Below, piece by piece: positions 1 to 6,340 of a DNA stretch of 8,563 bases (position 1 is the first letter of the stretch; each line of letters opens with the position of its first letter). This stretch comes from an uncultured Solimonas sp. (lineage in GTDB: Bacteria > Pseudomonadota > Gammaproteobacteria > Nevskiales > Nevskiaceae): contig CAMLDZ010000128.1 of the NCBI GenBank assembly GCA_946478985.1, positions 1 through 8,563 on the forward strand, written 5' to 3'. A program made the translations under genes and the position numbers. The notes under the pieces were generated by a model that made no database searches, was not told the origin of the DNA, and was given only the letters and a program-made list of their open reading frames with translations.

Positions 1-83
1 GGTCTCCGTCACAGCGGCGGCCATAGCGTTAACAGGCCCTAGGCCGGAGAATGACAGGCCGCATGACGGCCGAGGATCTGTTC

Positions 84-332
84 GTGAGCGATATCACCTT
101 TGAATTCCATGGCGGTCTGCTGCGCAATTCCGGCGCCGTTGAACGCGCGCTGCCGCTGCCGGCACCGCTAACGCTGGCCGCCGCGCTCGATGCGCTGGGT
201 GCCGCGCTGCCGGAGCTGGCGCCGGAACTGGCGCGCTGTGCCTGCGCGATCGGTGATCGCCTGGTGCTGCGCCGTGAAGTCCTGCACGGCGGCGAGCGCA
301 TCGCGCTGCTGCCACCGGTCGCCGGCGGCTGA
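84..332 (+). CDS. moaD: MoaD, molybdopterin synthase small (sulfur-carrier) subunit
   Basis: Ubiquitin-fold sulfur carrier. As a C-terminal thiocarboxylate it hands sulfur to cyclic pyranopterin monophosphate in the MoaD2-MoaE2 molybdopterin synthase of the cytoplasm. The protein begins MSDITFEF (a first beta strand) and ends LLPPVAGG; the terminal Gly-Gly with PPVAGG before it is the MoaD signature. I chose the GTG at 84 because GAGGA at 72-76 lies 7 nt upstream and the 82-residue product matches the usual MoaD length of about 81. In-frame ATGs at 51 and 63 would add 11 or 7 residues but have poorly spaced ribosome sites (GGAGA at 46-50 directly abuts the ATG at 51). First gene of the Moco operon visible here; moaE follows after 86 bp. 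The family call is firm, the start less so. Confidence 0.92.
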   Translation: MSDITFEFHGGLLRNSGAVERALPLPAPLTLAAALDALGAALPELAPELARCACAIGDRLVLRREVLHGGERIALLPPVAGG

Positions 333-418
333 GTCGCGCCGCGATTCGGCGTCACCAGCCAGCGGCGTACCATGCCTGTCCATTGCTTCTATGTCCCGAT
401 GCCGATCCGGCCCTTTCG

Positions 419-943
419 ATGAGTGATTCCTACGATTCCCCGCGTATTCAGGACCAGCCGCTGCAGCTGGAGCCGCTACTGGCCTGGGGCCTGCACCCGG
501 AGTGCGGCGGCCTGGCGCTGTTCGGCGGCACCGTGCGCAATCATCACGACGCCAAGCCGGTGGTGCGACTGACGTACACCGCTTATGCGCCGTTGGCGGA
601 AAAGCAGATCCGCGAGATCGAAGCAGCCGTCGCAGCGCGGCACGGCGTACCGTACCTGCGAGTGGTCCACCGCGTTGGCTCGCTCGAAATCGGTGACGTG
701 GCGATCTACTGCGTGGCGCGCGCGGCGCATCGCGCCGAGGCGTTCGCGGCCTGCCGCGAGGCGGTGGACCGCACCAAGCACGAGGTGCCGATCTGGAAGC
801 AAGAGTTCTACGCCGACGGCAGCAGTGCCTTTGTCGAAGGCTGCTGCATCCGCCCGCAGAACGACGACGAGCATGACCATGCCGATCATGAACAGGGGCA
901 CGATCATGCACACGCTCACCGCCATGCCGGAGCGACGCGATGA
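419..943 (+). CDS. moaE: MoaE, molybdopterin synthase catalytic subunit with His-rich C-terminal tail
   Basis: Large subunit of molybdopterin synthase, which converts cyclic pyranopterin monophosphate to molybdopterin using sulfur from MoaD. The 174 residues carry the family motifs: FGGTVR at 35-40 (Arg40 aligns with E. coli Arg39), HRVGSLEIGDVA at 84-95, RAAHRAEAF at 101-109, and DRTKHEVPIWKQE at 117-129, with Lys120 and Lys127 at the places of the E. coli active-site lysines 119 and 126. After about residue 146 the protein has an acidic, histidine-rich extension (8 His in the last 25 residues) that is not part of the catalytic fold. The ATG at 419 has no clear Shine-Dalgarno; an in-frame TTG at 383 would add 12 residues with no family similarity. 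The stop overlaps the moaC/mogA start by 4 bp (ATGA), implying translational coupling. Confidence 0.95.
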   Translation: MSDSYDSPRIQDQPLQLEPLLAWGLHPECGGLALFGGTVRNHHDAKPVVRLTYTAYAPLAEKQIREIEAAVAARHGVPYLRVVHRVGSLEIGDVAIYCVARAAHRAEAFAACREAVDRTKHEVPIWKQEFYADGSSAFVEGCCIRPQNDDEHDHADHEQGHDHAHAHRHAGATR

Positions 944-1863
944 AGGACGTGGCAATGAAGCCGGAGAGCCTGCGCCGCGCGCGTGCCTCCGCAGAACTGC
1001 TGGCGCCGCCGCATTGCATTGAGCGCCTGCGTAGCGGTGACACCGAGAAAGGCGATGCGCTGAAGACCGCGCGTGTCGCCGGTATCCTCGCCGCCAAGCG
1101 CACCGACGAGCTGATCCCGATGTGCCATCCGCTGCCGATCTACAAGGCGGATGTGAACTACGAACTCGGCGAGGACCGCGTCAAGGTCATCGCCACCGTC
1201 GACACCATCGCCTCGACCGGTGTGGAGATGGAGGCGCTGACCGCCGCCAGTATCGCCGCGCTGACGATCTACGACATGCTCAAGCCGTACTGCGAGCCGG
1301 CCGAGCTGACGATCCGCGAGTGCAGGCTCGACGACAAGCGCGGCGGCAAGTCGCATTACAAGCGCCAGCTGCCGGCGCCGGTACCCGCCGCGGTGCTGGT
1401 GCTGTCGGACAGCGTTGCCGCCGGGCGCAAGCCGGATACGGCCGGCCGTGCGATCGAGGCCGAGCTGGCCGCTGCCGGCTTCTCGCCGATTCATTACGAA
1501 GTGCTTGCCGACGATGCCGACAAGCTGCTGGCGGCGATCGATGCGCTGCGTCCGCGCTGCGGTCTGATCACCACGGTTGGCGGCACCGGCATCGGCAAGC
1601 GCGATATCACCGTCGATGCGGTCAAGCCGCTGCTCGAACGCGAGCTGCCCGGCCTGATGGAAGCGGCGCGCGCCTTCGGCCAGCGCCGCACGCCGTACGC
1701 AGCGATGTCGCGCGGTGTCGCCGGCTTCATCGGCAACTGTCTGCTGCTGACGCTGCCGGGCAGCCGCGGCGGCGCCACCGAATCGCTGACGGCGATCCTG
1801 CCGTCGCTGATCCACATCTACGAGGTGCGGCGCGATCTGCCGCACCCTGGCGGGTATCAGTAA
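940..1863 (+). CDS. moaC: MoaC-MogA/MoaB fusion: bifunctional Moco biosynthesis protein
   Basis: Two Moco enzymes in one 307-residue chain. Residues 1-142 are MoaC (cyclic pyranopterin monophosphate synthase, acting after MoaA): DV at 3-4, KGDALKTARVAGILAAKRT at 37-55, IPMCHPL at 59-65, GVEMEALTAAS at 94-104, YDMLK at 111-115 and GGKSHYK at 135-141. Lys37, Asp112 and Lys115 fall at the E. coli catalytic positions Lys51, Asp128 and Lys131. Residues about 148-307 are a MogA/MoaB-type molybdopterin adenylyltransferase: VLSDSVAAG at 154-162, TTVGGTGIGKRDITVD at 211-226, SRGVAGF at 257-263 and LPGSRGGATESL at 272-283. Moco fusions of this kind are known from some bacteria. The start at 940 overlaps the moaE stop and keeps the conserved N terminus; an ATG at 955 has a good AAGGA at 943-947 and would remove 5 residues. 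Ends in a TAATG overlap with moeA. Confidence 0.95.
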   Translation: MKDVAMKPESLRRARASAELLAPPHCIERLRSGDTEKGDALKTARVAGILAAKRTDELIPMCHPLPIYKADVNYELGEDRVKVIATVDTIASTGVEMEALTAASIAALTIYDMLKPYCEPAELTIRECRLDDKRGGKSHYKRQLPAPVPAAVLVLSDSVAAGRKPDTAGRAIEAELAAAGFSPIHYEVLADDADKLLAAIDALRPRCGLITTVGGTGIGKRDITVDAVKPLLERELPGLMEAARAFGQRRTPYAAMSRGVAGFIGNCLLLTLPGSRGGATESLTAILPSLIHIYEVRRDLPHPGGYQ

Positions 1864-3098
1864 TGGCGCACGATTGTGGCGATGGCGCACTGCTGAGTCT
1901 GGATACTGCGCTGGCACTGTATGGCGCGAATCTGCATGCGCTGCCGGCGGTCGAGCGGCCGCTGGCCGAGGCCTTGGGCCATGTGCTCGCCGCACCGGTC
2001 AGCTCGGCGGTCGATCTGCCGCTGTTCACGCAGAGCGCGGTCGACGGTTACGCGTTGCACGCGGCCGATAGTGCCGCTGCATCGACGGCAACGCCGGTGC
2101 GCCTGCCGGTGATTGGTGAAGTCCGCGCCGGCGTCGCGCCGGACGCGCCGCTGCCGCGCGGTGCGGCGATGCGTATCTTCACCGGCGGCCGCCTGCCGAC
2201 GGGCGCCGACGTGATCGCGCGGCAGGAGATCGTCACGCGTGAAGGCGCGGCGATGCTGCTGCACGAGCCCTTGCCCGCGGGCTGCGACGTGCGCGAGCGC
2301 GGCGAGGAGCTGCGCGTTGGTGCGCCGCTGGCGGCCGCCGGCCAGCGCCTGCATTCGGGTCTGGTTGCGGCACTGGCGATGGCGGGCGTGTCGTCCTTGC
2401 AGGTGATCGCCCAGCCGCGCGTCAGTGTGCTGGTCACCGGTGATGAGGTGTCGGCGTCGCCGCAGAACGAGGCCGGTGTCTACGACGCCAATGGCCCCCT
2501 GGTGCGCAGCTGGTTCGTCGAGCGCGGCCACGCCGTACCACGCGTGCGCAATGTCGTCGACGACCGCGAGCAGCTGACGGCGGCGCTGCGCGAAGCGCTG
2601 GACAGCAGCGATCTGGTCCTCACCACCGGCGGCGTCTCGGTCGGCGATCACGATCTGGTGCGGCCGGTGGCCAGCAGCCTGGGCGTGCGCGAGGTGTTCT
2701 GGCAGGTGGCGCAGAAGCCGGGCAAGCCGCTGTACTTCGGTCTGCGCGAGACTGCGGGCCGCCAGCAGGTGCTGATCGGCCTGCCCGGCAATCCCGGCGC
2801 GGTGCTGATCGGCCTGCACGTTCATGTCGCCGCCGTGCTCGCACATCTGCAGCATCTGCCGGCACCGGTGTGGTTGAATGGACGGCTGTCGTCGGCGGTG
2901 CGCGAGGACAGCCGCGAGCAGCTGCTGCGGATGACGCAGCGCGTCGACGAGGAAGGGCAGGTTCATCTCGACCGCCTCGACCGACAGGCTTCGCACATGC
3001 TCAGCAATCTGTCGCAGGCCGACGCGCTGGTACGCATTCCGGCCGGCAAGGCGCTGGGCGCTGGCGCGCGCGTGCGCTGGATCGCGCTGAGCCGCTGA
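1863..3098 (+). CDS. moeA: MoeA, molybdopterin molybdenumtransferase
   Basis: Inserts molybdate into adenylylated molybdopterin, the last step of basic Moco synthesis, working with the MogA/MoaB activity encoded just upstream. It has 411 residues, the same length as E. coli MoeA. Motifs in order: FTQSAVDGYAL at 55-65 (family form DNSAMDGYA), RIFTGGRLPTGADVIARQE at 104-122, LVTGDEV at 190-196, YDANGPLV at 207-214, LTTGGVSVGDHDLV at 253-266, KPGKPLYFG at 285-293 and GLPGNPGAVLIG at 306-317, then the C-terminal beta domain. The molybdopterin-binding MoCF-like domain spans about 180-325. The start ATG overlaps the moaC/mogA stop (TAATG); there is no strong ribosome site, so coupling is likely. 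All expected motifs are present and there is no sign of damage. Confidence 0.96.
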   Translation: MAHDCGDGALLSLDTALALYGANLHALPAVERPLAEALGHVLAAPVSSAVDLPLFTQSAVDGYALHAADSAAASTATPVRLPVIGEVRAGVAPDAPLPRGAAMRIFTGGRLPTGADVIARQEIVTREGAAMLLHEPLPAGCDVRERGEELRVGAPLAAAGQRLHSGLVAALAMAGVSSLQVIAQPRVSVLVTGDEVSASPQNEAGVYDANGPLVRSWFVERGHAVPRVRNVVDDREQLTAALREALDSSDLVLTTGGVSVGDHDLVRPVASSLGVREVFWQVAQKPGKPLYFGLRETAGRQQVLIGLPGNPGAVLIGLHVHVAAVLAHLQHLPAPVWLNGRLSSAVREDSREQLLRMTQRVDEEGQVHLDRLDRQASHMLSNLSQADALVRIPAGKALGAGARVRWIALSR

Positions 3099-3120
3099 GC
3101 ACGCCGCGCGGGTTTCGCCG

Positions 3121-3951
3121 ATGAGCATCCTGCAGATTCCGCACGCGCACCCGGACGTGATCCTGTTCGATTGGCACGCGACCCTGGTCGACACCATGGA
3201 CGCGATGTACTACGCGCTGGAAGACGTGCTGCCGCGGCTCGGGCCGCTGGGGCTGATCGAGCGCCTGGTACCCAAAGGCCAGTCGAAGACCCTCGAAGAC
3301 GAAAAGCTGGTGCGCTATGTGCGCGAGCACGCGCAACTGCACCCGAAGATCAAGGCCGAACGCAAGGTCTCGCGCACCGACATCTTCGAGGTGCTGTTCG
3401 GTGACGATCAGGACGCCAAGGCGGCGGCGCACCGCGCCTTTGACGAGAGCTATGCGCGTCACTTCGGTCCGGTGCGGCCGCTGGAAGCCGATGCGCGGGA
3501 CCGGCTGGCAGCACTGCGAGCGCTGGGCATCCGTATCGGCGTGCTGTCGAACCGCGCGCGGCGTTTCATGGCGCACGAGATCTACACGGTCGACGAACAC
3601 GGCTGGCACGAGTTGTTCGACACCATGGTCTGCGGCGACGACGTCGAGCGGCGCAAGCCGCATCCGGATCTGGTGCTCAAGGCGCTGGACAATCTGGGCG
3701 CGGCCGCCGATCAGCGCTGCTGGTACGTAGGTGACAGCACCACCGACGTCATCGCCGCCAAGCGCGCCGGCGTGACGGCCGTGTTCTACAACGGCGTGGG
3801 CTGGGATCAGCACTGGATCGACAAGATCTTTCCCGGCACCACGCGCCATCCGCATGTTCCGGATACGGTTGTCCGCAATCTCGATGAGCTGCTGGCGCTG
3901 GCGCGTCGTCTGCTCGCGGCGACCAAGCGCAACGACCGGCGCAAAGGCTGA
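3121..3951 (+). CDS. HAD-superfamily hydrolase (class IA-like) with a DxH nucleophile motif
   Basis: Haloacid dehalogenase-type hydrolase of 276 residues; substrate unknown. Motif I is VILFDWHATLVDT at 13-25, with nucleophile Asp17; motif II is VLSNR with Ser143; motif III is RRKPHP with Lys179; motif IV is VGDSTTDV with Asp205 and Asp209. The helical cap lies between about 25 and 120. In most HAD phosphatases the residue two after the nucleophile is a second Asp acting as acid/base. Here it is His19, and the following Gly of DGT is Ala20, so a normal phosphatase mechanism cannot be assumed. It starts 22 bp after moeA with only a weak ribosome site, so it is probably the last gene of the Moco operon, but no Moco function is known for it. 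The C-terminal part (about 220-276) is Trp/His-rich and then basic. Family call firm, function open. Confidence 0.87.
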   Translation: MSILQIPHAHPDVILFDWHATLVDTMDAMYYALEDVLPRLGPLGLIERLVPKGQSKTLEDEKLVRYVREHAQLHPKIKAERKVSRTDIFEVLFGDDQDAKAAAHRAFDESYARHFGPVRPLEADARDRLAALRALGIRIGVLSNRARRFMAHEIYTVDEHGWHELFDTMVCGDDVERRKPHPDLVLKALDNLGAAADQRCWYVGDSTTDVIAAKRAGVTAVFYNGVGWDQHWIDKIFPGTTRHPHVPDTVVRNLDELLALARRLLAATKRNDRRKG

Positions 3952-3988
3952 TTCCGAACGGCCACTCGATCGCACGAGCCGCAGTCTT

Positions 3989-4012
3989 CGATATATATTT
4001 CCATGCATAACG
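3989..4012 (+). promoter_or_regulatory. Candidate ModE operator A, upstream of the small-protein/di-haem/modE operon
   Basis: Imperfect palindrome CGATATATA - 6 nt - TGCATAACG in a GC-rich background. It has the half-site sequence and spacing of the E. coli modA operator (CGTTATATT - 6 nt - TACATAACG). Outer bases extend the symmetry (TTCG left, CGAA right). Its left half is the exact reverse complement of the right half of the second site at 6330-6353, and a ModE-type gene lies 1.9 kb downstream. A possible -10 hexamer TATATT (3994-3999) lies inside it; no good -35 is visible. The site contains the ATG at 4003, which argues against that codon being the start of the next gene. Confidence 0.82.
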
Positions 4013-4032
4013 AACTGCGGCAGGACATGGCG

Positions 4033-4584
4033 ATGAAGATGCGCGCGGCGGCTGGAATCGGAATGGGACTCGGCGTGGTCGTCGCCGTGGCGGCCCTGCT
4101 GGTGCAAGCCGCGTCGGCGCAGGACGCCTGCACGGGCTTCAAATGGGATGTTGCGCGTGAGCACGCCTTGTTCTCCGGCGCCGCCAGTGCTGCCGATGCC
4201 GGCGCTACGCCCGCGGAAGCGCCGCTCATCGCGCTCGATCGTCTGTATCAGATCGCACTGTTGCCACAGGAGACGCTGCGCTTCGCCGCGCCGAGCAGCA
4301 AGAAGATGCTGGCCGATGGCGCGTCGGCGGGCCTGCTGCGCTTCCGCGTGCCGCGCGCCGGCAGCTACCGCGTTTCCGTCGATGCGCCGTTCTGGCTCGA
4401 TGTGGTGGCCGACGGCAAGACCATCGCATCGACCGACTTCAATGGCAGCCCCGGCTGCGACAAGCCGCGCAAGATCGTCGTCTACAGTCTGCCGGCCGAT
4501 ACCGAGCTGATGCTGCAGCTCAGCGCGGCCCCCGAGTCGCAGGTACGTGTGTCGGTGACTGCGGTCGGCAAGGCTGCACCGTGA
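4033..4584 (+). CDS. Small secreted/periplasmic protein of unknown function
   Basis: I do not recognise this family. The 183-residue product starts MKMRAAAGIGMG, has a hydrophobic core at about 8-28 and a likely signal-peptidase I site after Ala-Ser-Ala (29/30), giving a mature protein of about 153 residues starting QDACTGFKWDV. The mature part has two cysteines (Cys33 and Cys142), which could form a disulfide, and a C-terminal half rich in beta-type segments (LLRFRVPRAGSYRVSVDAPFW at 101-121, KIVVYSL and MLQLS after it), suggesting a small beta-sandwich. I chose the ATG at 4033 because AGGA (4022-4025) lies 7 nt upstream and the MK start suits a signal peptide. ATGs at 4003 and 4027 are in frame, but the first lies inside the ModE-like operator and the second is 1 nt from the AGGA. 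Its stop overlaps the di-haem gene's GTG start, so the two are coupled and probably work together in the periplasm. Confidence 0.78.
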   Translation: MKMRAAAGIGMGLGVVVAVAALLVQAASAQDACTGFKWDVAREHALFSGAASAADAGATPAEAPLIALDRLYQIALLPQETLRFAAPSSKKMLADGASAGLLRFRVPRAGSYRVSVDAPFWLDVVADGKTIASTDFNGSPGCDKPRKIVVYSLPADTELMLQLSAAPESQVRVSVTAVGKAAP

Positions 4585-5882
4585 AGCCTCGCGGCTTCGT
4601 GGCGCTGCTCGCCACGCTGTCGCTGGCCGCTGCGTCGGCGGCTCCGCCGCCGTATGGCCGGGCCGACTTCGTCGATCGCCGCGAGCCACCGAGTCACCGT
4701 CCGCTCGACGACGCGGCACATGAGCAGCACGAGTTGGGACATGCCGTGTTCAACACCCAGTGGCTTGCGGCTGGTAGCCCGCGCGCGCAACGCCGCGACG
4801 GCCTCGGTCCCCTGTTCAACGCGCCGTCCTGCGACGCCTGCCACAACGAGGGCGCACGCGCGCAAGCTGCCAGCGCGGAGGGGCTGACGCCGATCGGTCT
4901 GGTCGTGCAACTCGGTCATCGCGGTCGCGGCGATCCTCGTTATGGTCACGTCCTCAACACCAGCGCGCTGGCGCCGATGACACCGGAAGCGGTGATCCAC
5001 GTGCGCTACCAGCTTCGCGACGGCCGATATGCGGACGGCACGCCTTGGCAGCTGCGTGAGCCGCACTACGTGCTGAGCGAGCTGCGGTATGGCGCGCTGG
5101 CCGATGACAGCCTCATCAAGCCGCGCCTCGGTCCGCCGCTGTTCGGCGTCGGCCTGCTGGAGGTGGTGGCCGATGCTCACATCCTGGCACTCAGTCGGCT
5201 TCGTCATCGCGATGCGGTGCGCGGTGTGCCGGCCTGGCGCGGCGTCGATGGCCGGCGCCAGCTTGGTCGCTTCGGCTGGCAGGCCGACGCGGTGTCAGTC
5301 GAGCAACAGACCGCGCTGGCGTTCTCGCGCGAAATGGGTTTGAGCTCGCGGCTGATGGCGCACGACGATTGCACGGTCACGCAGGCCGATTGCCGCCAGG
5401 CCGAGCCAGGCGGAGCACCCGAGGTCAGCGATGAACTGCTGGCGGCAGTGACGGCGTTTCAGCGTGATCTGGCAGTGCCGGGCGAGCAGCCACAGGCTGA
5501 TGACGCGCGCAGCGCCGCACTGTTCGGCACGCTCGGTTGCGCGGCCTGCCATGTGCCGTCGCTGCCGGTCGACAGCATCGCGCCGGGCGCGACGATCGCC
5601 GCCTACACCGATCTGCTGCTGCACGATCTGGGATCGGGCCTGGCCGATCGTGATGCGCGCGGCACCATCGTGCCGAGCCGCTGGCGGACGGCGCCGCCGT
5701 GGGGATTGGTGCATCTGCGCCGCAGTGGCCGCGATCCGAGCTTGCTGCACGATGGTCGCGCGCGCTCGGTGGAAGAGGCGGTGCTGTGGCATGACGGCGA
5801 GGCGGCGGCGGCGCGACGTCGCTTCGAACAGTTGCCGGTGGCACAACGGATGCCGCTGCTCGACTGGATTGCGCGCCGCTGA
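4581..5882 (+). CDS. Di-haem c-type oxidoreductase, DHOR/DUF1111 family (putative peroxidase / 'thiol oxidoreductase')
   Basis: Periplasmic protein of 433 residues with a signal peptide (hydrophobic 6-20, cleavage probably after ASA at 18-20) and two c-type haem sites, CDACH at 84-88 in GPLFNAPSCDACHNEGAR and CAACH at 320-324 in LFGTLGCAACHVPSL. Further family features are FSREMGLSSRL at 248-258, a DDCTVTQADC stretch with Cys264 and Cys271, DLLLHDLGSGLAD at 344-356, and LHDGRARSVEEAVLWHDGEA at 389-408. This pattern is that of the putative di-haem peroxidase family once called thiol oxidoreductase; the reaction and substrate are not established. It starts with GTG overlapping the preceding stop (GTGA). 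The modE-like gene follows 33 bp downstream with no terminator between, and the operon begins just after a ModE-like operator. A role in metal acquisition or periplasmic redox control is inference from this context. Confidence 0.92.
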   Translation: MKPRGFVALLATLSLAAASAAPPPYGRADFVDRREPPSHRPLDDAAHEQHELGHAVFNTQWLAAGSPRAQRRDGLGPLFNAPSCDACHNEGARAQAASAEGLTPIGLVVQLGHRGRGDPRYGHVLNTSALAPMTPEAVIHVRYQLRDGRYADGTPWQLREPHYVLSELRYGALADDSLIKPRLGPPLFGVGLLEVVADAHILALSRLRHRDAVRGVPAWRGVDGRRQLGRFGWQADAVSVEQQTALAFSREMGLSSRLMAHDDCTVTQADCRQAEPGGAPEVSDELLAAVTAFQRDLAVPGEQPQADDARSAALFGTLGCAACHVPSLPVDSIAPGATIAAYTDLLLHDLGSGLADRDARGTIVPSRWRTAPPWGLVHLRRSGRDPSLLHDGRARSVEEAVLWHDGEAAAARRRFEQLPVAQRMPLLDWIARR

Positions 5883-5915
5883 GTACTGCGCGCGGTGTAA
5901 GCTGGGCAGGAATCC

Positions 5916-6290
5916 TTGCGCACCCTCGTCATCGTGGCCAAACCCAAGCTCGCTGTGCAATCGCGTTTCTGGCTGACCAGCGGCAAGCAGGCGCTGGCCG
6001 GGCAGGGGCGCATCGAGCTGCTCGAACGGATCGGCGAAACCGGTTCGATCCGCCAGGCAGCGATTGCCATGGGCATGAGCTACCGCGCCGCCTGGGATGC
6101 GGTCGATGCGATGAACAAGCGCGCCGGCGTCACGCTGATCGAGCGCAAGAAGGGCGGCAGCCACGGCGGCGGTGCCGAGCTCAGCGAAGAAGGCAAGCGT
6201 CTCGTCGCGCTGTACAAGTCGGTACAGCAACAGCATGAACAGCTGATCGGCACGCTCAACGCTCAGCTCGGCGCCTTGCTCTCCCCTTAG
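5916..6290 (+). CDS. modE: ModE-type molybdate-responsive regulator, DNA-binding domain only
   Basis: Winged-helix regulator of the ModE N-terminal type, 124 residues. Matching stretches are GRIELLERIGETGSIRQAAI at 31-50, the helix-turn-helix AAIAMGMSYRAAWDAVDAMN at 48-67 (SYxxAWDAxxxMN is the ModE recognition-helix signature), and the wing ERKKGGSHGGGAELSEEGKRL at 76-96. E. coli ModE has about 262 residues with two Mop/TOBE molybdate-binding domains; here the protein stops after the dimerisation helix, so no molybdate-binding domain is present. Single-domain ModE relatives are known. The TTG start at 5916 is favoured by AGGAA at 5908-5912; a GTG at 5934 would remove 6 residues but has no ribosome site. 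It is probably co-transcribed with the di-haem gene, hence downstream of operator A, and operator B follows 40 bp after its stop. The gene symbol is by family; direct molybdate sensing is unproven. Confidence 0.87.
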   Translation: MRTLVIVAKPKLAVQSRFWLTSGKQALAGQGRIELLERIGETGSIRQAAIAMGMSYRAAWDAVDAMNKRAGVTLIERKKGGSHGGGAELSEEGKRLVALYKSVQQQHEQLIGTLNAQLGALLSP

Positions 6291-6310
6291 TTTTCCTGGT
6301 GTGCCCGACG

Positions 6311-6340
6311 TTCATTTGCGGGCTGATAGCGTTATATAAT
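6311..6340 (+). promoter_or_regulatory. Candidate sigma-70 promoter of the TonB receptor gene
   Basis: A consensus -10 hexamer TATAAT lies at 6335-6340, with a weak -35 (TTCATT at 6311-6316) 18 bp upstream. The -10 is embedded in the left half and spacer of operator B, so a bound ModE dimer would exclude RNA polymerase, giving repression. The weak -35 keeps confidence moderate. Confidence 0.55.

Noticed and set aside
1..50. Possible end of an upstream + gene (frame ending at TAG 40-42) or start of a divergent minus-strand gene (ATG at 24-22).
   Set aside because: Only 8-13 residues are visible and neither resembles a family I recognise; too little to call.
27..50. CGTTAACAG at 27-35 before moaD as a third ModE half-site.
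   Set aside because: It breaks the TATATA core and has no matching right half at the 6-nt spacing; the sequence there is GC-rich. The Moco operon's promoter probably lies outside the window.
1122..1862. Extension of the moeA frame upstream to 1122.
   Set aside because: It overlaps the MoaC-MogA coding region in another frame, and its residues are compositional Arg/Ala-rich noise. MoeA similarity starts after the ATG at 1863, and the length then matches E. coli MoeA.
3001..4719. Very long open frame on the minus strand, and others such as 1857-3197, 4482-5207 and 7365-8219.
   Set aside because: They lie opposite genes with clear family motifs, are rich in Arg/His/Ala/Gln as expected from GC-rich reverse frames, and show no domain signature.
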